A stretch of 15,941 nt of DNA from RGIG7213 sp045545665 (GTDB lineage Bacteria; Bacillota; Clostridia; Oscillospirales; CAG-272): positions 1 to 15,941 of the forward strand of contig JAZQBL010000022.1 of the NCBI GenBank assembly GCA_045545665.1, read 5' to 3'. Each line of letters opens with the position of its first letter. Positions within the stretch are counted from its first letter, which is position 1. The notes beneath the pieces are model-generated. The model was not told the origin of the DNA, ran no database searches, and was given only the letters and a program-made list of their open reading frames with translations. The position numbers were made by a program, and so were the translations under genes. This document shows, piece by piece, positions 8,034 through 14,508 of this stretch.

Positions 8034-9173
8034 ATGGCTGATAAGAGAGATTACTATGAGGTCCTCGGAATTGATAAAGGAGCAAGCGATTCCGATATAA
8101 AAAAGGCTTACAGATCGCTTGCGAAAAAATATCATCCCGACGTAAATCCCGGTGATAAAGATGCCGAGGTCAAATTCAAGGAAGTAAATGAAGCATACGA
8201 GGTCCTGTCCGATGCGGATAAAAAGGCAAGATACGACCAGTACGGCCATGCAGGCGTTGATCCCAATGCGGGCTTCGGCGGCGGTGGCTTCGGAGGCTTT
8301 GGCGGCTTCGGCGGTATGGACATTGATCTTGGCGATATATTCGGTTCGTTCTTCGGCGGAAGCTCACGAGGCTCGGGAAGACGTGCCTCCCCCGGACGTG
8401 ATATTTTTCAAAGGGTAACCATTTCCTTTGAAGAAGCCGCATTCGGCTGCAAAAAGGAAATAAAATACGCCCGTGTCGAAAAATGCGAAACGTGTAAAGG
8501 ACAGGGAACGAAGAACGCAAGCGACGTCAAAACGTGCGACAAGTGCGGTGGAAGCGGTCAGATAAAAGTCACACAGCGCACGATGCTCGGTATGATGCAG
8601 ACGACACAGCAGTGTGACAAGTGCCGCGGTAAAGGTAAGATAATATCAAACCCCTGTTCCGACTGTAAGGGAATGGGATATGTTAAAATAAATAAGAAGA
8701 TCGAGGTAAATATCCCTGCCGGTATTGATAACGGACAAAGACTTTCGGTAAGAGGTCAGGGTGACGAAAGTACGTCGGGAATGGGAGCGGGAGATCTCGT
8801 TCTTGAAATATCAGTAAGAAGCCACAACGTCTTTGAAAGAGACGGAAGCGACCTTTACTGCGAAGTGCCGATAACGTTCCCGGAAGCCGCGCTCGGAGCA
8901 GAACTTGAAATACCGACGCTTGAAGGAAATGTCAAGTATAAGATACCCGAGGGAACACAGACGGGTACGACCTTCACGGTCAAAGAAAAAGGAATAATAA
9001 ATCTGAATACCAAGAGAAAGGGCAATCTTTTCTTTACGGTAATAATTGAAACGCCGAAAAATCTCAACGAAAAACAGAAAGAGTTGTTGAAGAATTTTGC
9101 ACAGTCGTGCGGTGACGGCAATTTCAAAAACAAACAGTCCTTTTTTGAAAAAATAAAAAAGAACAGAAAGTAA
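8034..9173 (+). CDS. dnaJ: Chaperone protein DnaJ (Hsp40)
   Basis: DnaJ is the co-chaperone that delivers substrates to DnaK and triggers its ATPase. The 379-residue protein is a complete type I DnaJ. It has a J domain (about 1-70) with the HPD motif at 34-36, a glycine/phenylalanine-rich linker (about 76-123), and four CxxCxGxG zinc-binding repeats between about residues 151 and 217 (CETCKGQG, CDKCGGSG, CDKCRGKG, CSDCKGMG). The C-terminal substrate-binding domains follow. All eight zinc cysteines are present. GGAG at 8024-8027 lies 6 bases before ATG 8034. The gene follows dnaK after 67 bases that hold a strong hairpin, and prmA follows after only 4 bases. Confidence 0.97.
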   Translation: MADKRDYYEVLGIDKGASDSDIKKAYRSLAKKYHPDVNPGDKDAEVKFKEVNEAYEVLSDADKKARYDQYGHAGVDPNAGFGGGGFGGFGGFGGMDIDLGDIFGSFFGGSSRGSGRRASPGRDIFQRVTISFEEAAFGCKKEIKYARVEKCETCKGQGTKNASDVKTCDKCGGSGQIKVTQRTMLGMMQTTQQCDKCRGKGKIISNPCSDCKGMGYVKINKKIEVNIPAGIDNGQRLSVRGQGDESTSGMGAGDLVLEISVRSHNVFERDGSDLYCEVPITFPEAALGAELEIPTLEGNVKYKIPEGTQTGTTFTVKEKGIINLNTKRKGNLFFTVIIETPKNLNEKQKELLKNFAQSCGDGNFKNKQSFFEKIKKNRK

Positions 9174-9177
9174 TATT

Positions 9178-10095
9178 ATGGAATATAAACAGATACGCGT
9201 AGTGTGCAATACGGTCGATCTTGACGAGATCTGCGCCGTTATGTCAATGGTCGATAACGGACTTATGATAGAGGATTACAGTGACATTGATGAAAATCTC
9301 AAATCAATGTACGGCGATCTTATCGACGAACAAATACTTAATGCGGATAAAACAAAGGCGGCGGTAAGCATTTTTATCCCCGATGAAAAAAATCCCGCCG
9401 AAGCTATATCACACCTTAAAACGAGATTCGAAGAACTCGGCTTGAAAACGGATATATCCGTTATCGGAGTGAAGGAAGAGGATTGGGCAGGATCGTGGAA
9501 GAAATACTATAAACCGCTTCGCATAGGCGAAAAGCTCGTTGTCGTTCCCGCATGGGAAAAATACGATGCAAAAGAAGGGGATCTTATTTTGAAGATGGAT
9601 CCCGGTATGGCATTCGGAACGGGTACGCACGAAACGACAAGACTTGTTGCCATGCTCATTGAAAAATACGTTAAAAAAGACGACGTCTGCCTTGACCTCG
9701 GAACTGGAAGCGGTATTCTGGCGATAGCCGCATCAAAGCTCGGAGCAAAAACCGTAAACGCTTACGATATAGACCCCGTTGCGGTACGTGTTGCAAATGA
9801 GAACGTAAACGACAACGGCATTACGAATATCACATGCGGAAAGAGCGACCTTTTTGCAGGAGTTGAAGAAAAAACGTACGATCTTATTTGTGCCAATATC
9901 GTTGCCGATATCATCATAAGAATGTTGCCGGACGTCAAAAAATATTTAAGACCCGGCGGTGTACTTATAACAAGCGGAATAATTGACGAACGCGCAGAGG
10001 AAGTTTTGAAGGCAGCGGAAGCGACTGATCTTGTGTACGTTGAAACTCAAGAAGAAAAAAATTGGTGCGCGATCGTATTTAAAATGGGAGAATGA
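9178..10095 (+). CDS. prmA: Ribosomal protein L11 methyltransferase PrmA
   Basis: PrmA methylates lysines and the N-terminal amino group of ribosomal protein L11 using S-adenosylmethionine. The 305-residue protein has the N-terminal L11-recognition domain (about 1-110) followed by a class I methyltransferase fold. Motif I is LDLGTGSG at 172-179, an acidic YDID follows the second strand, and the catalytic-region NIVADI is at 240-245. The C-terminus (VETQEEKNWCAIVFK) is typical of PrmA. It starts 4 bases after the dnaJ stop with only a weak site (AGAAAG), so it probably relies on translational coupling. dnaJ-prmA adjacency is common in Firmicutes. The usual following gene rsmE is absent; a carboxypeptidase gene overlaps or abuts the 3' end instead. 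Confidence 0.94.
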   Translation: MEYKQIRVVCNTVDLDEICAVMSMVDNGLMIEDYSDIDENLKSMYGDLIDEQILNADKTKAAVSIFIPDEKNPAEAISHLKTRFEELGLKTDISVIGVKEEDWAGSWKKYYKPLRIGEKLVVVPAWEKYDAKEGDLILKMDPGMAFGTGTHETTRLVAMLIEKYVKKDDVCLDLGTGSGILAIAASKLGAKTVNAYDIDPVAVRVANENVNDNGITNITCGKSDLFAGVEEKTYDLICANIVADIIIRMLPDVKKYLRPGGVLITSGIIDERAEEVLKAAEATDLVYVETQEEKNWCAIVFKMGE

Positions 10096-10097
10096 AA

Positions 10098-10949
10098 ATG
10101 ATAAAAAGAGTAACGCTAATACTTCTTGCGCTGTGTGCCGTTTTGACATCTTGCTCGCAGGAGCCCGAAAAAACCTCACAGACAACTACCGATACGGCAG
10201 TCGAGGATACGGACGCGCAAACGCAGAATATCCCGACGGACTCCGAAACGGAGGCGGCAACGGAACCCGAAACGGAAAAACCGTGGGAGGTTCCCGAGGT
10301 TGAATATCTTACGGATATTTCAAAATATGAAAAGTATATCGAACCCGAGGACAGGGACGGATATCTTGTACTCGTAAATTATGCAAACAAGCTTGATAAG
10401 GACGATACTCCGGATGACCTTACGGACGTTAAAGACACACGTGACGACGGACGCGCGACACAGCAGATGCGTCTTTATGCCGCAAAGGCTCTTGAAGCAT
10501 TTCTGATAGAAGCAAGGGCGGCAGGCTGTGAAAACGTGTCTGTCACAAGCGCTTACAGAAGCTACGACAGACAAGCGTATCTTTTCAGAGTCTATACGGA
10601 AAATGAAATGCTGAAAGACCCTTCTCTTACGAAAGAGGAGGCGGAAGCTATAGTTCATAAGGACACGGCACTTCCCGGTGAAAGTGAGCATCAGACGGGA
10701 CTTGCCTGCGATATGCATAATCTTTCGAGCGCAAAGCCCGAATTCGGTGATACGTTTGAAGGAAAGTGGCTTGCCGAAAATGCATGGAAGTTTGGCTTCG
10801 TCCTCAGATATCCCGAGGATAAAACGGAAATAACGAATATCGTGTACGAGGCTTGGCATTTCCGCTACGTCGGCAGATATCACGCATCGCAAATGGCTCA
10901 TCTCGATATGTGTCTCGAAGAATATACGGATTATCTGAATAATAACTGA
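10098..10949 (+). CDS. D-alanyl-D-alanine carboxypeptidase lipoprotein, M15B (VanY-like) family
   Basis: Predicted zinc peptidase that trims the terminal D-alanine of cell-wall stem peptides outside the membrane. The 283-residue product starts with a lipoprotein signal peptide ending in the lipobox LTSC, with C19 as the lipidated residue. A Thr/Glu/Ala-rich low-complexity linker (about 20-60) precedes the M15 catalytic domain. That domain shows SAYRSYDRQ, the zinc ligands H198 and D205 in SEHQTGLACDMHN, the catalytic E251 and ligand H254 in EAWHFRYVG. The start chosen is ATG 10098, because GGGAG (10086-10090) lies 7 bases before it. ATG 10092, which overlaps the prmA stop, is only 1 base from that site. 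No promoter or terminator separates it from prmA, so it appears to be in the heat-shock transcript. Housekeeping wall trimming is more likely than vancomycin resistance, as no van genes are near. Confidence 0.9.
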   Translation: MIKRVTLILLALCAVLTSCSQEPEKTSQTTTDTAVEDTDAQTQNIPTDSETEAATEPETEKPWEVPEVEYLTDISKYEKYIEPEDRDGYLVLVNYANKLDKDDTPDDLTDVKDTRDDGRATQQMRLYAAKALEAFLIEARAAGCENVSVTSAYRSYDRQAYLFRVYTENEMLKDPSLTKEEAEAIVHKDTALPGESEHQTGLACDMHNLSSAKPEFGDTFEGKWLAENAWKFGFVLRYPEDKTEITNIVYEAWHFRYVGRYHASQMAHLDMCLEEYTDYLNNN

Positions 10950-10988
10950 TAAAACAGCGTATAATACCGAAAAAGGAAGGTGTTATAC

Positions 10989-11429
10989 GTGACAAACGAA
11001 AAGAAAAGTTTAGATGAAAAAGCACTGCAAAACGTCTATCAAAGTGCAAAAATGGGCACGGAGGCAATATCAAAGCTGATGCCGAAGGTGCAAAACAGGG
11101 AATTCAAAAGCGCAATGTCATCACAGCTCAGCGGATATCAGGATTTCATAAAAAGATCCTCCGATATGCTCACTGCAATGAATAAAGCGCCGGAAGATGC
11201 AAGTCTTATGCAGAAAATACCGTCAGAGCTCGGAATGGCATTTGGAGTTGCGATGGATAAAAGTGACTCCAAAATAGCTGAAATGATGATAAACGGTTCA
11301 GCTATGGGGCTTTCCGAGATCAAGAAAACGACGTCGTGCAACTGTATGAATAAAGATACCGAAAAACTTGTAAACGACGTCATCGCTTTTGAAGAAAGCA
11401 ACATCGACGGACTTAAAAAATTTCTCTGA
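10989..11429 (+). CDS. Small helical protein of unknown function (ferritin-like bundle suspected)
   Basis: This 146-residue protein has no recognisable catalytic motif. It is predicted mostly helical, with four helices of about 25-30 residues. Features include KMGTEAISKLMPKV, SQLSGYQDFIKRS, a methionine-rich segment with AEMMINGSAMGLSEI, a CNC pair, and a final helix with FEESNIDGLKKFL. This resembles a widespread uncharacterised clostridial family that looks like a ferritin-type four-helix bundle, but no clear ExxH iron ligands are seen, so metal binding is not supported. There is no signal peptide. The start chosen is GTG 10989, since AAGGAAGG (10973-10980) lies 8 bases before it; an in-frame GTG at 10980 overlaps that site. 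It lies 39 bases after the carboxypeptidase gene and is followed by a strong terminator, so it is the last gene of the hrcA transcript. Confidence 0.8.
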   Translation: MTNEKKSLDEKALQNVYQSAKMGTEAISKLMPKVQNREFKSAMSSQLSGYQDFIKRSSDMLTAMNKAPEDASLMQKIPSELGMAFGVAMDKSDSKIAEMMINGSAMGLSEIKKTTSCNCMNKDTEKLVNDVIAFEESNIDGLKKFL

Positions 11430-11435
11430 ATATTG

Positions 11436-11469
11436 AAAATAGGTGTGAATTTTATCATACCTATTTTTT
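11436..11469 (+). terminator. Intrinsic terminator of the hrcA-dnaK operon
   Basis: AAAATAGGTGTGA (11436-11448) pairs with TCATACCTATTTT (11455-11467) over 13 positions including one G-U pair, with a 6-base loop and a T-run to 11469. It lies 7 bases after the stop of the last gene. It is the first convincing plus-strand terminator after hrcA, so it defines the likely end of the seven-gene transcript. Confidence 0.88.
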
Positions 11470-11494
11470 GTTCACAAAAAATTAAATAAATCAG

Positions 11495-11515
11495 TGTAAA
11501 GAAAATCACTTTACA
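11495..11515 (+). promoter_or_regulatory. Putative operator 1 upstream of ylxM-ffh
   Basis: Palindrome TGTAAAG-N7-CTTTACA. It ends 2 bases before the -35 hexamer at 11518. Including its core (AAAATCA) and one flanking base it matches the reverse complement of the second site at 20 of 22 positions, so the two are very probably bound by the same protein. The regulator is unknown. Confidence 0.65.
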
Positions 11516-11517
11516 TA

Positions 11518-11546
11518 TTGACAAACGGAGCATCTTGTGATAGTAT
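11518..11546 (+). promoter_or_regulatory. Sigma-A promoter of the ylxM-ffh-rpsP-khpA operon
   Basis: Perfect TTGACA (11518-11523), a 17-base spacer, then TAGTAT (11541-11546) with TGA just before it (extended -10). The predicted start near 11553 falls inside the second palindrome, so binding there should block initiation. The leader to the ylxM ATG is about 29 bases. Confidence 0.75.
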
Positions 11547-11571
11547 ATGTAAAGCGATTTACTTTACATAT
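11545..11571 (+). promoter_or_regulatory. Putative operator 2 overlapping the ylxM-ffh transcription start
   Basis: Perfect inverted repeat ATATGTAAAG-N7-CTTTACATAT. It overlaps the last bases of the -10 and the predicted start site, the classic position of a repressor site. Its core runs in the opposite orientation to site 1, and the two centres are 53 bases apart, close to five helical turns. Confidence 0.65.
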
Positions 11572-11581
11572 CGGTGGAAAA

Positions 11582-11932
11582 ATGAAAGATTTAAATATAA
11601 ACCTTTTGCTTGACTTCTACGGCGATCTTCTTTCGCCGTCATCACTTGAATATATGACGCTGTATTACAATGAAGATCTCTCGCTTTCCGAGATCGCCGA
11701 AACTGCCGGTATAACGCGTCAGGGCGTGCGCGACAGTATCAAACGCTCCGAGGAAACGCTGTTGAAATACGAACAAAAGCTCGGACTTGCACTGCGCTTT
11801 TCGAAAATGCAAAGTGACGTTGAGGATATAAAAGTTATGTTAAGGGAATTGCTTTGCAAGATCCCCGAACATTCAGACGAGATGGAAAGAATAATAACCA
11901 AAGCGGAGACGATCCTTTCTCATCAACAGTAA
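11582..11932 (+). CDS. ylxM: YlxM, SRP-associated helix-turn-helix protein
   Basis: YlxM is a small DNA-binding-like protein encoded with ffh across Firmicutes. It has been reported to modulate signal recognition particle function, although its fold resembles sigma-factor region 4. The 116-residue product shows the family N-terminus (LNINLLLDFYGDLLSPSSLEY), then a helix-turn-helix with LSLSEIAETAGITRQGVRDSIKRSE, and a charged helical tail. The start chosen is ATG 11582, with GGTGG at 11573-11577. An in-frame upstream ATG at 11537 lies inside the promoter and is rejected. It is the first gene of its operon and sits 13 bases before ffh. Because it carries a DNA-binding motif and the promoter has two matching palindromes, autoregulation is possible, but there is no direct evidence. 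Confidence 0.93.
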   Translation: MKDLNINLLLDFYGDLLSPSSLEYMTLYYNEDLSLSEIAETAGITRQGVRDSIKRSEETLLKYEQKLGLALRFSKMQSDVEDIKVMLRELLCKIPEHSDEMERIITKAETILSHQQ

Positions 11933-11945
11933 ATGGAGATAATTT

Positions 11946-13286
11946 ATGGCGATGTTTTCATCCCTTTCCGATAAACTCGGCAGGGCATTTTCAAAATTTA
12001 AAAACAAAGGTAAGCTCACCGAAGACGATATCAAGGAGGGAATGCGGGAAATAAAGCTCGCACTTCTCGAAGCTGACGTAAACTTCAAAGTCGTAAAAGA
12101 GTTTGTAAAGACTGTCAGCGAACGTGCAGTCGGTCAGGACGTTTTGGAAAGTCTTGTGCCGTCACAGCAGATAATCAAGATCGTAAACGAAGAGCTTGTA
12201 AATATTATGGGCGGTCAGGAAGAAAGAGTAAGATTTTCTTCAAGACCTCCGACAGTCGTTATGATGGTCGGTCTTCAGGGCGCAGGTAAAACAACGCATT
12301 GCGGTAAGCTTGCAAACTACTTCAAGACAAAGTTTGAAAAAAGACCCCTGCTCGTAGCCTGCGACGTCTACCGTCCCGCCGCTGTTAAGCAGTTGCAGGT
12401 CGTCGGATCGCAGATCGGCGTTCCCGTTTTTGCCATGGAGGACTGCAAAGATCCCGTTCAGATAGCAAAAGCAGGTATCGCACACGCCAAAATGTACGGT
12501 AATGATATAGTATTTATAGATACGGCAGGACGTCTTCATATCGACGAGCTTCTTATGAAGGAGCTGCAGGATATAAAGGTGGAAACAGAGCCGTCGGAAA
12601 TACTTCTTACCATCGACGCTATGCTCGGTCAGGATGCAGTCAACGTCTCAAAGACGTTCAACGATATGCTCGATATCACAGGTGTCGTGCTTACAAAGCT
12701 TGACGGTGATACACGAGGCGGTGCGGCACTTTCCGTAAGATACGTAACGGGTAAACCCATTAAGTTCATAGGTGTCGGTGAAAAGCTTGATGCTGTCGAA
12801 CCGTTCCATCCCGACAGAATGGCATCCCGTATACTCGGTATGGGTGATATGCTCACACTTATCGAAAAAGCTCAACAGTCGTTTGATGATAAAAAAGCGG
12901 AAGAACTTGAAAGAAAAATGCGTGAATCTTCATTCACTCTCGTCGATTTTCTCGACCAGATGGATCAGGTCCGCAATATGGGTTCTATAAAAGACATACT
13001 CGGTATGATGCCGGGTGTCAATTCCGCAGCTCTTGCCGAAGCGCAGATAGACGATAAGCAGATCGACAGAGTTGAGGCGATAATTCTTTCAATGACGCCG
13101 CAAGAACGTCTGAAGCCTCAGATAATAAACGCATCAAGAAAAAAGAGAATAGCAGACGGATGCGGTATGAAGGTCGATGACGTAAACCGCTTGCTCAAAC
13201 AGTTTGAGCAGTCACAGAAAATGATGAAACAGCTTACGAAAAACGGCGGTAAACGCTTCGGCTTCGGTAAGCGCAAAAAACGTTAA
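11946..13286 (+). CDS. ffh: Signal recognition particle protein Ffh (SRP54), GTPase
   Basis: Ffh binds signal sequences on nascent membrane proteins together with 4.5S/scRNA and docks to FtsY through paired GTPases. The 446-residue protein has an N domain (about 1-90) and a G domain with G1 GLQGAGKTT (109-117), DVYRPAA, G3 DTAGR (192-196) and G4 TKLDGD (250-255) followed by TRGGAAL. The methionine-rich M domain runs from about residue 300 to the end, with GMMPGVN and a basic tail FGKRKKR. All GTPase motifs are intact and the length is normal. GGAG (11935-11938) lies 7 bases before ATG 11946; a second in-frame ATG at 11952 is 13 bases from that site and less likely. It shares the ylxM promoter. 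The 81 bases to rpsP hold no clear terminator. Confidence 0.97.
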   Translation: MAMFSSLSDKLGRAFSKFKNKGKLTEDDIKEGMREIKLALLEADVNFKVVKEFVKTVSERAVGQDVLESLVPSQQIIKIVNEELVNIMGGQEERVRFSSRPPTVVMMVGLQGAGKTTHCGKLANYFKTKFEKRPLLVACDVYRPAAVKQLQVVGSQIGVPVFAMEDCKDPVQIAKAGIAHAKMYGNDIVFIDTAGRLHIDELLMKELQDIKVETEPSEILLTIDAMLGQDAVNVSKTFNDMLDITGVVLTKLDGDTRGGAALSVRYVTGKPIKFIGVGEKLDAVEPFHPDRMASRILGMGDMLTLIEKAQQSFDDKKAEELERKMRESSFTLVDFLDQMDQVRNMGSIKDILGMMPGVNSAALAEAQIDDKQIDRVEAIILSMTPQERLKPQIINASRKKRIADGCGMKVDDVNRLLKQFEQSQKMMKQLTKNGGKRFGFGKRKKR

Positions 13287-13367
13287 AGAGTATAATATTC
13301 CGGGCAATAGCTGAGGAAATTATATATATATTAAATTTTTTAAAGACGAAAGGTCAGGTTATTAAAA

Positions 13368-13613
13368 ATGGCAGTAAAAATCAGACTTAGAAGAATCGGT
13401 GCTAAGAAAGCTCCCTTTTACCGTGTAATCGTTGCAGATTCAAGATCTCCCCGTAACGGCAGATTTATCGAAGAGATCGGTACTTACGATCCCCTTTGCG
13501 AACCCGCAAAGATCGAAATCGATGCAGAAGCTGCAAAGAAATGGATCAAAAACGGCGCTCAGCCCACAGAAACTGTTAAGAGCCTTCTTAAGAAGTCAGG
13601 TATCACAGAATAA
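13368..13613 (+). CDS. rpsP: 30S ribosomal protein S16
   Basis: S16 is a small-subunit protein that binds 16S rRNA and helps 30S assembly. The 81-residue product begins MAVKIRLRRIGAKKAPFYR and continues with VADSRSPRNGRFIEEIGTYDP, the unmistakable S16 pattern, at normal length. AGGT (13356-13359) with an upstream GAAAGG serves ATG 13368. The 81-base gap after ffh is AT-rich (a TATATATATA run near 13321-13330). It contains a TATAAT at 13291 without a matching -35, so co-transcription with ffh is the simpler reading. khpA follows after 54 bases, as in many Firmicutes. Confidence 0.97.
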   Translation: MAVKIRLRRIGAKKAPFYRVIVADSRSPRNGRFIEEIGTYDPLCEPAKIEIDAEAAKKWIKNGAQPTETVKSLLKKSGITE

Positions 13614-13667
13614 GTCGTAAGTCTTTAAGCCCATTGTCAGCGGCTTTATTTTGGAAGGAAGTCTATA

Positions 13668-13904
13668 ATGATATCACAAAAACAAGTTTTGACGGACATC
13701 GCCAAAGCGCTTGTTGAATTTCCCGAAGAGGTTACCGTAACCGAAACCGAAACGAATGATACAGTTTATCTCGTTCTTTCGGTTGCTCAAAGTGATATGG
13801 GTAAGGTTATCGGCAAACAGGGAAAAATCGCAAAAGCGATACGTGCGGTAATGAAGTCCTCCGGAAATGCGGCTCAGAAACGCGTAACGGTCGAAATTCA
13901 GTAA
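13668..13904 (+). CDS. khpA: KhpA, KH-domain RNA-binding protein
   Basis: KhpA is a small RNA-binding protein (formerly YlqC) that partners with KhpB in Firmicutes and affects cell elongation and division through RNA binding. The 78-residue product is essentially one KH domain, with the GKQG loop inside GKVIGKQGKIAKAIR and the closing strand RVTVEIQ. It starts at ATG 13668 with GGAAGGAAG (13653-13661) upstream. It follows rpsP in the usual order, but the common continuation rimM-trmD-rplS is missing here: a strong terminator begins 7 bases after the stop. Confidence 0.93.
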   Translation: MISQKQVLTDIAKALVEFPEEVTVTETETNDTVYLVLSVAQSDMGKVIGKQGKIAKAIRAVMKSSGNAAQKRVTVEIQ

Positions 13905-13910
13905 AAAGAA

Positions 13911-13961
13911 AGGGCAGATCGCGTGAGGATTTTCTCACTGTGATCTGCCCTTGATTTTTTT
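13911..13961 (+). terminator. Intrinsic terminator after khpA
   Basis: AGGGCAGATC (13911-13920) pairs perfectly with GATCTGCCCT (13942-13951). An inner stem GTGAG/CTCAC (13923-13927 and 13934-13938) sits behind a small internal loop, and a run of seven Ts ends at 13961. This closes the ylxM-ffh-rpsP-khpA transcript. Confidence 0.93.
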
Positions 13962-13982
13962 GAAAAAATTCAAAAAAAGGTA

Positions 13983-14011
13983 TTGACAAATCGAAATTTA
14001 TCGTGTATAAT
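13983..14011 (+). promoter_or_regulatory. Consensus sigma-A promoter of the Rrf2-rubrerythrin operon
   Basis: TTGACA (13983-13988), a 17-base spacer and TATAAT (14006-14011) are all perfect consensus. Such a strong promoter is expected to need repression, and a palindrome lies immediately downstream at the predicted start site. Confidence 0.92.
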
Positions 14012-14012
14012 A

Positions 14013-14037
14013 AAACTGTACCAAAAAGGTATAGTTT
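14013..14037 (+). promoter_or_regulatory. Putative Rrf2 operator at the transcription start
   Basis: AAACTGTACC (14013-14022), AAAAA, then GGTATAGTTT (14028-14037). The 10-base arms pair at 9 positions. It covers the predicted start of transcription (about 14018) directly after the -10, so a bound protein would block initiation. Binding by the Rrf2 protein encoded next is inferred from position, since many Rrf2 regulators repress their own gene. Confidence 0.7.
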
Positions 14038-14050
14038 AAAGGAGATATAT

Positions 14051-14488
14051 ATGAGGATAACACAAGAGGCAGACTATGCGTTGCGAATGGTAAGCCTTAT
14101 GGCAGAGAAGGGACTTGTGGGTGCTCCCGAAATGGCAGAATGCGTAAAAGTTCCGCAACGGTTCGCTGTAAAGATACTCCGTAAGCTGTCAGCTGAAAAT
14201 ATTGTTTGTTCCGTCCGCGGTATAAACGGCGGATACAAGCTTGTATCTTCACCTGATACACTTACCGTCAGCGACATCATAGAAGCAGTGGAAGGGAATA
14301 TTGAAATATCAAAATGTCTTTCACCGTGCCATACCTGTGCAAATAATTGCGATAAAAGCAAATGCAGGTATCACAATGTGTTTGCCTGTGTCAATGATAT
14401 GATAAAGGATAGGCTCTCAAGGCTTACCGTTGCCATGATGATCGACACAAATATCCCCGTAGAAGACCTTATAAATACCATTAAATGA
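14051..14488 (+). CDS. Rrf2 family transcriptional regulator (IscR/NsrR-like, cysteine-rich)
   Basis: This 145-residue winged-helix regulator starts MRITQEADYALRMV, the standard Rrf2 opening, with the recognition region around VPQRFAVKILRKL and the wing SVRGINGGYKL. The C-terminal part carries six cysteines: C89, C93, C96, C100, C105 and C113. Family members such as IscR and NsrR use three conserved cysteines in this region to hold an iron-sulfur cluster, so redox or iron-sulfur sensing is likely. Which of these cysteines are ligands cannot be read. The start chosen is ATG 14051, 6 bases after AAAGGAG (14038-14044); a GTG at 14003 in frame lies inside the -10 region and is rejected. It is followed by a rubrerythrin gene, which suggests it senses oxygen, peroxide or nitric oxide. 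Confidence 0.92.
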   Translation: MRITQEADYALRMVSLMAEKGLVGAPEMAECVKVPQRFAVKILRKLSAENIVCSVRGINGGYKLVSSPDTLTVSDIIEAVEGNIEISKCLSPCHTCANNCDKSKCRYHNVFACVNDMIKDRLSRLTVAMMIDTNIPVEDLINTIK

Positions 14489-14508
14489 TTATAAAAGGAG
14501 AAAAAATT

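Noticed and set aside
10960..10965. TATAAT as a separate promoter for the small helical protein gene
   Set aside because: There is no acceptable -35 at 16-18 bases, and the predicted start would leave essentially no leader before the ribosome binding site.
11495..11571. GlnR/TnrA boxes (TGTNA-N7-TNACA)
   Set aside because: The TGTAA and TTACA halves are 11 bases apart rather than 7, and no nitrogen-metabolism gene is present.
13291..13296. TATAAT between ffh and rpsP as an rpsP promoter
   Set aside because: The sequence 17 bases upstream (TAAGCG) is not a -35 hexamer; co-transcription from the ylxM promoter is simpler, although a weak internal promoter cannot be excluded.
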